Source of the DNA: an archaeon
Lineage (GTDB): Archaea > Nanobdellota > Nanobdellia > Pacearchaeales > GW2011-AR1
Assembly (NCBI GenBank): GCA_021107855.1
Contig: JAIORZ010000011.1
Location: 133,686-197,685 of the forward strand
DNA: 64,000 nucleotides
Reading direction: 5' to 3'
Part shown: piece by piece, positions 56,141 through 64,000 of the stretch
How the letters are laid out: every line of letters begins with the position of its first letter
How positions within the stretch are numbered: the stretch's first letter is position 1
The notes under the pieces: model-generated
Database searches by the model: none
The model's input: only the letters and a program-made list of their open reading frames with translations
Told to the model about the DNA's origin: nothing
Program-made: the position numbers and the translations under genes

Positions 56141-56224
56141 CTAAAGGTCTTCTTCGAGGTCTAATGCGCTTTCGCCGAGACTTTCTTCGTCGTATTCGTC
56201 ATTTAGGCTTTCCGGTTTTGTCAT
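56141..56224 (-). CDS. Acidic microprotein (27 aa)
   Basis: Hand-translated MTKPESLNDEYDEESLGESALDLEEDL. Confidence 0.4.
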   Translation of the reverse strand: MTKPESLNDEYDEESLGESALDLEEDL

Positions 56225-56237
56225 TTTTTATTTTGGG

Positions 56238-56345
56238 CTAGTCCTCGTCCTCAAGCTCTTCTTCATCGTCGAATTCTTCTTCTTCGATGTCGTCGTCGTC
56301 TTCTTCGATGTCGTCGTCTTCTTCGTCTTGTTGTTCGATTTCCAT
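56238..56345 (-). CDS. Extremely acidic microprotein (35 aa)
   Basis: Hand-translated MEIEQQDEEDDDIEEDDDDIEEEEFDDEEELEDED; ATG to TAG; rich in D and E. Confidence 0.5.
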   Translation of the reverse strand: MEIEQQDEEDDDIEEDDDDIEEEEFDDEEELEDED

Positions 56346-56621
56346 TTGTTGCCCTCTTTTTATTTGAGAGTTGGTGAGAGAATATCTTTATAAATATTTG
56401 TGAGAGATTTTTTGATTTTTGAAGAGGGCAAAAGGATTTAAAGGGAGATTTCGTTGAGATTTTTGTGTTTTTGGTTTAAAGGTTGGAGTGCAAAAGTTTT
56501 TAAATGAAAGATATTTTTTCTGTTTGTTAGAGATAGCTGGATAGAGTTTATTATCATCACATTCATGTTTGCAGGTGGGGGAAAGATATTTCTAATTGTA
56601 ACTAAATGGAGAAAGAAAAAT

Positions 56622-57779
56622 ATGGCTAAAATAAGTCCAACGTCGATAAAGTATCAGATTATTGCTAAGTTTAACGCTGACGGACCGTTTCAGAAACCTG
56701 ATGTAATTGGGGCTCTGTTCGGACAGACAGAAGGTTTACTTGGTGCTGACATGGAATTGCGTGAGCTTCAGAAAGAAGGAAAGATAGGTAGGATTGAGGT
56801 AGATTTGACTACGGAAGGTGGGAAGACTACTGGAGAGATTACTATTCCGACTGCGCTTGATAAGACGGAAACGACTATTATTGCGGCTTCGCTTGAGACG
56901 ATTGATAAGATTGGTCCGACGGACGCGACTATTAAGATTACGGATATTTCAGATGTTCGTGGTGGCAAGAGGGATTATATTATGGAGAGAGCGAAAGCTC
57001 TTTTGGCGGGTATTTCGAATGAGGGTATGGATTCGACGGAGATGGAAAGTGAGCTTCGTGAGTCGACTCGTATTTCGAAGGCTGTTACGTATGGTCCTGA
57101 GGGTTTGGCTGCTGGTCCGAATATCGACGCTGAGAAAGAATTGATTGTTTGTGAAGGTCGAGCTGATGTTGTGAATATGTTGAAGCATGGTATCAAGAAT
57201 GTTATTGGTATGGAAGGAACTAAGTTTCCTAAAACTATCGCTACTCTTGGAGAGACGAAGGAATTGACTTTGTTTGTCGATGGAGATAGGGGCGGTAAGT
57301 TGATTGCTCAGAACGTTTGTGATAATGCTAAGATTGTTTACATCGCTAGTGCACCCGACGGTAAAGAAGTTGAGGAGTTAGCTGGTAAGGAGCTTTTGAT
57401 ATGTTTACGGAAGAAGGTTCCGGCTGCGGTTTTTTTGAAGAATGGTTCTGGTCCTGTTAGGACTGTGGCTCGTAGAGCTGAATCTGTTGAAGAAATTGTT
57501 AGGCGAGAGTTGACTGATGATGATATTTCGAAACTTCGGAAGTTAAGCTCTGAGATTAAGGGAAAGAATGTCTTGGTTGTTAATGAAGATTTGGAAGTTG
57601 TGAAGAATGTTTCACTTTTAAGGCTGGGTTCTATTGGTGCGAAAGAGGCTTTTGTGTTGATGGTTTCCGAGGCTGGTGGCGTTGTTATTCAGGCTGCTGA
57701 GAGATTGCAGTCTAAGGCAGTTGCGGCGAAGAGCTTTGGCAAGGTTCCTGAGAGCAACATTAAACTAATTTCCTTGTAG
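56622..57779 (+). CDS. dnaG: Archaeal DnaG primase
   Basis: KISPTSIKYQIIAKFNADGPFQKPDVIGALFGQTEGLLGADMELRELQKEGKIGRIEV; TOPRIM LIVCEGRADVVNMLKHGIKN, LFVDGDRGG. Confidence 0.96.
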   Translation: MAKISPTSIKYQIIAKFNADGPFQKPDVIGALFGQTEGLLGADMELRELQKEGKIGRIEVDLTTEGGKTTGEITIPTALDKTETTIIAASLETIDKIGPTDATIKITDISDVRGGKRDYIMERAKALLAGISNEGMDSTEMESELRESTRISKAVTYGPEGLAAGPNIDAEKELIVCEGRADVVNMLKHGIKNVIGMEGTKFPKTIATLGETKELTLFVDGDRGGKLIAQNVCDNAKIVYIASAPDGKEVEELAGKELLICLRKKVPAAVFLKNGSGPVRTVARRAESVEEIVRRELTDDDISKLRKLSSEIKGKNVLVVNEDLEVVKNVSLLRLGSIGAKEAFVLMVSEAGGVVIQAAERLQSKAVAAKSFGKVPESNIKLISL

Positions 57780-57787
57780 GAATTTAT

Positions 57788-57808
57788 GCCTCTTTTTGAG
57801 GCTTTTTT
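57788..57808 (+). terminator. Intrinsic-terminator-like hairpin after dnaG
   Basis: GCCTC-TTTTT-GAGGC-TTTTTT. Confidence 0.65.
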
Positions 57809-57843
57809 ATTTTTTGAGTTAATTTTATATAGTTAATTCTGTT

Positions 57844-58368
57844 TTGTGTATGATGAAGAAAGAGGAGAAGATAGAGACTGAGAAGATAGAGAAAAAAAGT
57901 ATAAAGAGGGGGACAGAACGGCGTTTTCATTGGAGGACTGTTTTGCTTTTTGTGGTTGTGATTGTTTTGGGTTGGCTAGTTTTTCAGGTTTTTTTTAGTT
58001 ATGAAGATTGTAAAAGTAGGCAGTGTTTTGATGAGAATTTGAGGGATTGTGATAAGGCGAAGTTTGTGGCGGGCGAGGATATGATTTTTGAGTATGTGAT
58101 TAAGGGTAAGGGTGGAGGAGGTTGTGAGGTTAGTGTTGAGTTGTTGCAAGGGGAGTTGAATAATGCGGATTCTAGGAAACTCGAGGGGCAGAAGATGCTT
58201 TGCACGTTGCCGTTGGGTGTTGTGATGAATCCGGAGAGTGATGTTGGGGTTTGTCATGGGTTGTTGAAGGAGGGGTTGCAGGATTTGATTATTGCTAAGT
58301 TGCATACTTATTTGGTTCAGAATTTGGGTAGGTTGAATTTGGAAATGTTGGGTATTCCGGAAGTTTAG
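57844..58368 (+). CDS. Hypothetical membrane protein
   Basis: TM helix TVLLFVVVIVLGWLVFQVFF; Cys-containing ectodomain. Confidence 0.65.
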   Translation: MCMMKKEEKIETEKIEKKSIKRGTERRFHWRTVLLFVVVIVLGWLVFQVFFSYEDCKSRQCFDENLRDCDKAKFVAGEDMIFEYVIKGKGGGGCEVSVELLQGELNNADSRKLEGQKMLCTLPLGVVMNPESDVGVCHGLLKEGLQDLIIAKLHTYLVQNLGRLNLEMLGIPEV

Positions 58369-58402
58369 GTAGATTTAAATTATTGAGGTTCTTTTTTTTG
58401 TT

Positions 58403-59191
58403 ATGAGTAAAATTAGGTTTGGTCCTGGGGGTTTGGGTCCGGTGAATGATGCGGTTGAGAATTTGGAAAAGTTTCATGAGTTGGGATTGAGGGCTTGTGA
58501 GATTGAGTTTACTTATGGTCCGTATATTAAGAACGAGGAGGACGCGAAGAGGATTGGGGAGAAGGCTAAAGAGCTTGGGATTTATTTGTCGATTCATGCG
58601 CCGTATTTTGTGAATTTGAATTCTAAGGAAGAGGAAAAGGTTGAGGCGAGTAAGAAGAGGATTTTGAGATGTTGCGAGATTGCGTCGTGGCTTGGGGCGA
58701 AGCGGGTTATTTTTCATGCGGGGTTTTATATGGGGATGGATAAGGATGAGGTTTTTGATAAGATTAAGGGTGGTATCGTTGAGGTGATGAAGGTGGTTAA
58801 GAAGGAGGGTTGGGATGTTGAGATTTGTCCGGAGGTGATGGGGAAGGTGAATGTTTTTGGGTCGATTGATGAGATTTCCAGGTTGGTTAAGGAGACGGGG
58901 TGTGGGGCTTGTATTGATGTTGCGCATGTTTTGGCGAGATATAAGAAGTATGAGTTTGATGAGATTGAGAAGGTGTTTCCAGGGAAGAAGTGGCATGTCC
59001 ATTTTTCGGGGATTGAGTATGGGGAGAAGGGGGAGCGGAAGCATGTGAAGACGGAGAAGGGAGAGTGGCGGAAGGTTTTGGGTTGGTTGAAGGGGTTGGA
59101 CAAGGATGTTGTTTTGATTTGTGAAGCTCCGGATCCGGTTGGGGGTTCTGTCGAGGGGTTGAAGGTTTGGTCTCAAACGACATACCATTGA
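58403..59191 (+). CDS. Endonuclease IV-like TIM-barrel protein
   Basis: RFGPGGLGP, LSIHAPYFVNLNSKEEEK, VIFHAGFYMG, ICPEVMGKVNVFGSIDEI, CIDVAHVLAR, WHVHFSGIEY. Confidence 0.88.
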   Translation: MSKIRFGPGGLGPVNDAVENLEKFHELGLRACEIEFTYGPYIKNEEDAKRIGEKAKELGIYLSIHAPYFVNLNSKEEEKVEASKKRILRCCEIASWLGAKRVIFHAGFYMGMDKDEVFDKIKGGIVEVMKVVKKEGWDVEICPEVMGKVNVFGSIDEISRLVKETGCGACIDVAHVLARYKKYEFDEIEKVFPGKKWHVHFSGIEYGEKGERKHVKTEKGEWRKVLGWLKGLDKDVVLICEAPDPVGGSVEGLKVWSQTTYH

Positions 59192-59238
59192 GTGGCACGA
59201 GAACCTGCGAGTAGGTGACCCTGGTGGTCCCGAAAGAT

Positions 59239-59502
59239 TTATAGTTCGAATTCGTCGATGAAGTTTATTATTGTGAGATATTTCTCTAGATATTTTTGAC
59301 CTTTTTCTGTTAATGTGATTGTTTTATTTTTTCCATATGTTTCTTTTATGAATTTTTTGTTTAATAATTCTAAATAGTATTTTTTGAATTGAGAGGACGA
59401 GAGGTTTGATTTTCTGAGTAGTGGCGTTGGTCTTATTGAGTGATTGTTTTGGATAATTTTTAAAATGTCTCTTATAATTTCTAACTTGTTTCTTTTTGCC
59501 AT
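59239..59502 (-). CDS. Winged-helix transcriptional regulator
   Basis: EIIRDILKIIQNNHSIRPTPLLRKSNLSSSQFKKYYLELLNKKFIKETYGKNKTITLTEKGQKYL. Confidence 0.85.
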   Translation of the reverse strand: MAKRNKLEIIRDILKIIQNNHSIRPTPLLRKSNLSSSQFKKYYLELLNKKFIKETYGKNKTITLTEKGQKYLEKYLTIINFIDEFEL

Positions 59503-59503
59503 T

Positions 59504-60211
59504 TTAATTTGTTTTTTTGATAACCTTATATAAAATTGATAGGAATATTCCGAGAGATGTTAGGTAGATGAATAATTGGAATGTTTGTAGAAAATTGGGG
59601 ACGAGGATGTCTATGATGTTGAGTATCCAGAAGAAGAAAAGCATTAGGTAGATAATGTAGAGGTTGGTGGGTTTTTTCTTTTTGGGTTGTTTGTGGGATA
59701 GGTATACTGTGAGGGAAATGAAGGCGAATAGTAGTATGTTTATGATTAGATAGGCGGTTGGACTTCTAAATAGGATAGTTGTTGTGGCTATAGCGAGTGA
59801 GGTTAGGTGGAAGAGAAGTATTGTCGATTTCCATTTCCATTTTTTCCACATTACACTATAGAGGAGGTAGAAGATTGCCATTGAGCTGAAGTACATGAAC
59901 ATGAAGAGTGTTATGCTTCCGAAGATTGGGAAGAAGGTTAGGAGTTCGCTTTTTTCGAAATAGAACAAGATGATTTTTATGAAGGACCTGAAGAAATAGG
60001 CGAGGGCGAAGAAGAGGAAGGCTTGTCTGAAGTATTTTATTCCTTTGTGGGAGGTTAAATTGTATAGTTCTTTTGTGCCGAAGTAAATCATTAGGCTGCA
60101 GGCGATTATTATGAAGGAGTAGATTATTTCTCCTTGTATCCCGGAGTTCATTATTTTTCCGAGACCTTGTCCCATGCCTTGTTCGATTGCTCGTCCTGTC
60201 ATTGGTGCCAT
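59504..60211 (-). CDS. Polytopic membrane protein paired with wHTH
   Basis: Multiple TM helices; directly upstream of wHTH on same strand. Confidence 0.75.
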   Translation of the reverse strand: MAPMTGRAIEQGMGQGLGKIMNSGIQGEIIYSFIIIACSLMIYFGTKELYNLTSHKGIKYFRQAFLFFALAYFFRSFIKIILFYFEKSELLTFFPIFGSITLFMFMYFSSMAIFYLLYSVMWKKWKWKSTILLFHLTSLAIATTTILFRSPTAYLIINILLFAFISLTVYLSHKQPKKKKPTNLYIIYLMLFFFWILNIIDILVPNFLQTFQLFIYLTSLGIFLSILYKVIKKTN

Positions 60212-60311
60212 TTTTGTATAATGTGTTCTAGGTTTAAATAGTTTTAAGGGGGGTGGATTTGAAGTCCATCTTTTTTATAAAGAAATTTTATTTTAGTTGA
60301 TTAATTAAATC

Positions 60312-60740
60312 ATGGGAGGTAAAATGAAAATGAAAAATAGAAAAACAATGAGTATGTTGGCCTTGGGAATAGTTGCTCTTTTGGGGGTTGGCTTTGTTGC
60401 TGCTTACCAAGGTGATTATTCAGTGAAAGGATCGGACTATTCGGAAGATAGACATGAGGCCATGGAAGAAGCTTTCGATAATCTTGATTACGATGCGTGG
60501 GTTGCTTTGATGGCTGAAACTGGAAGGCACTCTAGAGTTATGGAAGTTGTAAATGAAGGCAATTTTGCGGTGTTCGTGGAAGCTCACGAGGCTGGAGAGG
60601 TTGGAAATCTTGAACGTGCTGCTGAATTGAGAACTGAACTTGGTTTGGGTAATGGACAGGGTTCTCGAAATGGGTCTGGTTTTGGAGGCGGACAGGGCAT
60701 GCATAAAGGTTCGATGCAAGGAGCTGGAATGAGGAGATAA
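60312..60740 (+). CDS. Small secreted protein with Gly-rich tail
   Basis: Signal MLALGIVALLGVGFVAAYQ; C-term GNGQGSRNGSGFGGGQGM. Confidence 0.65.
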   Translation: MGGKMKMKNRKTMSMLALGIVALLGVGFVAAYQGDYSVKGSDYSEDRHEAMEEAFDNLDYDAWVALMAETGRHSRVMEVVNEGNFAVFVEAHEAGEVGNLERAAELRTELGLGNGQGSRNGSGFGGGQGMHKGSMQGAGMRR

Positions 60741-60849
60741 GGAAACTGATTCGGGTATATTTTTTTAATCTATAAATGGACGACAAATCCATAATGTTTA
60801 TAATGTTCAAATTGTGTTTAATTGGCAAGAGCTATAAGGAGGTAACTTA

Positions 60850-61500
60850 ATGAAAAAAATATTTATAATTATTGGTGTTGTTTTGATGTTGGGGCTGGTT
60901 TTTGCTGCGGAGAGTCCTGGTATTCATGAGCCTGGGACTGGGCTTGCAAATCCAGAGTTGATGGCACAAGGTAGCGGACAAGGGGGCGTGAATGGCACGC
61001 AGCTTAGTAATATTGGCGAAGGTCAAAAGATTCAACTTCAGGCTGGGGAGCATATTGGAGAGGATGGTCAGCGGATGATGATTCAAACAGAATCAAATAA
61101 TCAGATGAGGTTAGAAGTTGGTGGAGAATCTGCTAAGACTTCGATGAAGATTGACCAAGAGATGACTAACGGAAAAACTAAGTTGACCACACAGCTTTCT
61201 AATGGGAAGAACGCGGAGATTAAGGTTATGCCTGATGTTGCTTCTAATACTGCTCTGGAAAGATTGAGGTTGAAAACTTGTTCTGAGGAAAATGGATGTT
61301 CTATTGAATTGAAGGAAGTTGGAGCTGGAGATAAGGCGAGTCTTGCTTATGAGGTTAAGACAGAAAGACAGTCTAGGTTTCTTGGAGTTTTCGGAGCTAA
61401 GATGCAAGTTCAGGCTCAGGTAGATGCTGAAACTGGGGAGGTTTTGGATATCAAAAAGCCTTGGTGGGCGATTTTGGCTAGTGAACCAGCAGAGGAATAA
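60850..61500 (+). CDS. Secreted hypothetical protein
   Basis: Signal peptide; SD aaggaggtaac upstream. Confidence 0.65.
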   Translation: MKKIFIIIGVVLMLGLVFAAESPGIHEPGTGLANPELMAQGSGQGGVNGTQLSNIGEGQKIQLQAGEHIGEDGQRMMIQTESNNQMRLEVGGESAKTSMKIDQEMTNGKTKLTTQLSNGKNAEIKVMPDVASNTALERLRLKTCSEENGCSIELKEVGAGDKASLAYEVKTERQSRFLGVFGAKMQVQAQVDAETGEVLDIKKPWWAILASEPAEE

Positions 61501-61564
61501 TCTTTAAAAGAATTTTTTTATTTTTTTAACTTAATTTTAAATAGTGTCTTGATTTTAAGGCACT

Positions 61565-62173
61565 ATGAAATTAATTTTTATTGGACCTCAGGGTTCAGGT
61601 AAGGGGACGCAGGCGAAGATGATTGCTGAGAAGTTTGGGCTTTGTCATATTTCTGTTGGGGATTTATTGAGAAAAGCTAAAGGGAAGATAAAGGAGGAGA
61701 TAGATAAGGTGATGAATGCTGGGAAGCTTGTGCCGGATGAGTTTGTTGAGGAGCTGTTGTTGAAGAAAGTTTCTGGGAATGGATGTGCGAAGGGATATAT
61801 TCTTGATGGTTATCCTAGGAATGTTAAGCAGTTGGATTTTTTTGAGAAGAATTTTGATGTCGATAAGGTTTTTGAAATTTCGATTAGTGATGATGAGAGT
61901 GTGAGGCGGATTTTGGGTCGGAGAAGTTGTTCAAAATGTGGGGCGATTTTTAATGTGAATAGTTTTCCTAAGCCTAAGGTTGATGATGTCTGTGATAACT
62001 GTGGTGGGAAGTTGATAAAAAGGAAGGATGACAATGAGGGGGCTTTGAGAAAGAGGTTGGGGATTTATCATAGGGAGACAGAGAGGATTTTGAAGATGCA
62101 TGATTTTGTTAAGATCGATGGAGAGCAAGATATTGAGAAAGTTTTTGAGGATATTGTTAAGGTTTTAGGTTGA
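61565..62173 (+). CDS. adk: Adenylate kinase
   Basis: MKLIFIGPQGSGKGTQAKMIAEKFGLCHISVGDLLR; GYILDGYPRN; LID zinc CSKCGAIFNV..CDNCGG. Confidence 0.96.
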   Translation: MKLIFIGPQGSGKGTQAKMIAEKFGLCHISVGDLLRKAKGKIKEEIDKVMNAGKLVPDEFVEELLLKKVSGNGCAKGYILDGYPRNVKQLDFFEKNFDVDKVFEISISDDESVRRILGRRSCSKCGAIFNVNSFPKPKVDDVCDNCGGKLIKRKDDNEGALRKRLGIYHRETERILKMHDFVKIDGEQDIEKVFEDIVKVLG

Positions 62174-62175
62174 GA

Positions 62176-62451
62176 TTATTTTAGCTGGTTTTCTTTTTCC
62201 AAGTCTTCTTTTTGCTGGCGTTCTTCTTCTATCATTCTGTCTCTTAATTCGGAGATTCTTTCTAGGATTCGTTTTGCTTTTTCTGGGGAGTCTCGTGCGG
62301 TGTTTAGGACATATAATATCTTTCTTAGAATATCATCATAGGATTCTCGTTTATGTTCTCGAAGTTTTTCAATACGTATTTTCGTTTCTTCTAGGAGTTT
62401 TATCGTCGTGATTTTCTCTCCCGGAGTTTTCTTTTTCTTTTTGTTACTCAT
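62176..62451 (-). CDS. Ribbon-helix-helix-like/antitoxin-like small protein
   Basis: EKITTIKLLEETKIRIEKLREHKRESYDDILRKIL. Confidence 0.65.
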   Translation of the reverse strand: MSNKKKKKTPGEKITTIKLLEETKIRIEKLREHKRESYDDILRKILYVLNTARDSPEKAKRILERISELRDRMIEEERQQKEDLEKENQLK

Positions 62452-62567
62452 TTTTACGATATAATGTATACCAAAGTATACTTTTTAAACTTTTTCGTCT
62501 CTGCGGAATTACAACAAACGTAAGGTTTATATAGCTTTTGGGGGTTAAAATATTAACTAAATTCAAA

Positions 62568-63764
62568 ATGAAAAATATGAAAAGAAATGTACTTTTGATT
62601 CCTTTTGTTGCAGTTTTAACTTTGTTAGTTGCTACTTTCGCTTCGGCTGGGTTGGCTACTAATATTTACACCGAGTTTAATGGTGTTACGTTGGGTTCTA
62701 ATACTGTGGTTGGCGATGTTGATAATGTTGTTCCTGTGAGGGTTACGTTTGATTCTATTGCTGATGAGGAAAATGTTAGAGTAAAAGTTTATATGGAAGG
62801 TCACCGGGACGATGTCTCTGTCCGTACGGATAGGTTCGATATTGAAAATGGTAACACTTATACTAAGCTTTTGTCTTTGAGATTGCCTTCTGATTCTAAT
62901 GATTTGTCTGAGGAATATACTCTTTATGTAGAGATTATTTCTAAGGATGATCAGACTGAAGAGACGTATACTATTAGTATGCAGCGAGAATCTTATACTT
63001 TTGAAGTTTTGTCTGTTGACTATTCTTCGAAGGTTGTTGCTGGTGACGTTTTTCCTGTTTCTGTCGTTGTAAAGAACGTCGGTTATAATAGGATGGATGA
63101 CACATACGTTCTTGTTTCTATCCCTGCTTTGGGTGTTTCCACTCGAGGTTATGTTGGCGATTTGATTCCAACTGAGGATTACGTTGACTACGACGATGAA
63201 GAAGATTCTATGTATCGTACTGTTTATTTGAAGATTCCGTCTAGCGCCATTAGTGGTGTTTATGATATGGAAGTTGAAGTTTACAATAGCGATGCTGAAA
63301 CTACTGTTACTAAGTTGATTAGTATTGGTAGTTCTGTCTCTAGTTCTGTCTTGGCTGCTGTAAAGAATCAAGATTTGATGAAGGGAGAAACTGTAACTTA
63401 CGATATGATTATTGTTAATTCTGCGGATGACATTAAGGTTTTCAATATTAAGACTATCTCTGGCGATGCTTTGATTGTGTCGGCTCCTGCGGTTGTTACT
63501 GTTGGTCCAGATGCGAGCGAGACTGTCCAGATTAGTGTTACTGCGTCCAGCGACGCTGAAATTGGAACTTATACCTTCTCTGTAGATGTTGATGGTAGTC
63601 AAACTGTTTTCGGCGCGAATATTGTTGGGACTTCGGTTTCGACTTCTGTTGTTGCTTTGACAGTTATCCTTGTGATTATCTTTGTTGTACTTCTGGCTGT
63701 TTTGGTTATTCTTCTTACTAAGAAAGAAAAGCCGATAGATGAAGTAGAAACTAGTTACTATTAA
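62568..63764 (+). CDS. Secreted S-layer-like (COG1361-style) protein with C-terminal TM
   Basis: Signal peptide; repeated CARDB/NEW1-like beta domains; C-term VVALTVILVIIFVVLLAVLVILLTKKEK. Confidence 0.75.
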   Translation: MKNMKRNVLLIPFVAVLTLLVATFASAGLATNIYTEFNGVTLGSNTVVGDVDNVVPVRVTFDSIADEENVRVKVYMEGHRDDVSVRTDRFDIENGNTYTKLLSLRLPSDSNDLSEEYTLYVEIISKDDQTEETYTISMQRESYTFEVLSVDYSSKVVAGDVFPVSVVVKNVGYNRMDDTYVLVSIPALGVSTRGYVGDLIPTEDYVDYDDEEDSMYRTVYLKIPSSAISGVYDMEVEVYNSDAETTVTKLISIGSSVSSSVLAAVKNQDLMKGETVTYDMIIVNSADDIKVFNIKTISGDALIVSAPAVVTVGPDASETVQISVTASSDAEIGTYTFSVDVDGSQTVFGANIVGTSVSTSVVALTVILVIIFVVLLAVLVILLTKKEKPIDEVETSYY

Positions 63765-63794
63765 TTAAGAATTTTTTATTTTTATTTTTATTTT

Positions 63795-63820
63795 GCCCTC
63801 ATTTGGGGGCTTGATCCTTT
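63795..63820 (+). terminator. Intrinsic-terminator-like hairpin
   Basis: GCCCTC-ATTT-GGGGGC then ttgatccttttt. Confidence 0.5.
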
Positions 63821-63863
63821 TTGGGTTGGGTAATTTTATAAAGTTGGGTTTCCTGTTGTTTTT

Positions 63864-64000
63864 ATGAGGATTGGAAATCGTGGCTTGTCGCCTTTGATTG
63901 CGAGTGTTTTTTTGATTGTGTTGGCTTTGGTTATATCGTCTTTGGTTTATTCGTGGTCGTATGGTTTTATTCGTGGGAAGGCGGATGTGAATGGTCTTTC
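63864..64000 (+). CDS. Archaeal pilin/flagellin-like N-terminus, truncated by window end
   Basis: MRIGNRGLSPLIASVFLIVLALVISSLVYSWSYGFI, class III signal-peptide-like. Confidence 0.65.
   Translation, partial: MRIGNRGLSPLIASVFLIVLALVISSLVYSWSYGFIRGKADVNGL

Overview
This is a gene-dense, AT-rich archaeal window, most likely from a DPANN-type lineage (Woesearchaeota/Pacearchaeota-like); that placement is an inference from gene content and protein style. Supported content: large secreted or S-layer-like proteins, a MoxR/DUF58/VWA cluster, ParA/MinD, RNase Z, Sm protein, Alba, S17e, EndA, Ogt, L41e, ProS, RFC small and large subunits, a TtcA/Ncs6-like thiolase, Tmk, NrdR-NrdD-NrdG, malic enzyme, dCTP deaminase-like protein, the rpoH-rpoB-rpoA-L30e-NusA-S12-S7-EF2-EF1A block, DnaG, endonuclease IV-like protein, Adk and five tRNAs (Cys, Arg, CAU, Gln, Lys). 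No rRNA, CRISPR array or transposase was seen. Most notable: (1) an anaerobic ribonucleotide reductase whose glycyl-radical segment (RVVGYLRP) lies in its own 40-codon ORF with a Shine-Dalgarno sequence, overlapping nrdD out of frame; (2) a bacterial-type NrdR regulator preceded by two NrdR-box-like palindromes 32 bp apart centre to centre, next to a TATA box; (3) all five tRNA genes have adjacent truncated copies of themselves, with hairpin-rich DNA in between; (4) a two-copy nested inverted-repeat element with a conserved 23-bp core, both copies in convergent intergenic gaps and both starting at the upstream stop codon; (5) the RNAP/str operon has unrecognised small ORFs at its gene junctions plus a compositionally foreign GH71-like glycosidase; (6) a Tat-signal SleB-type cell-wall hydrolase. 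The + strand looks G+T-rich almost throughout, consistent with the window lying on one replichore. Coordinates are hand-read and start codons are best guesses.
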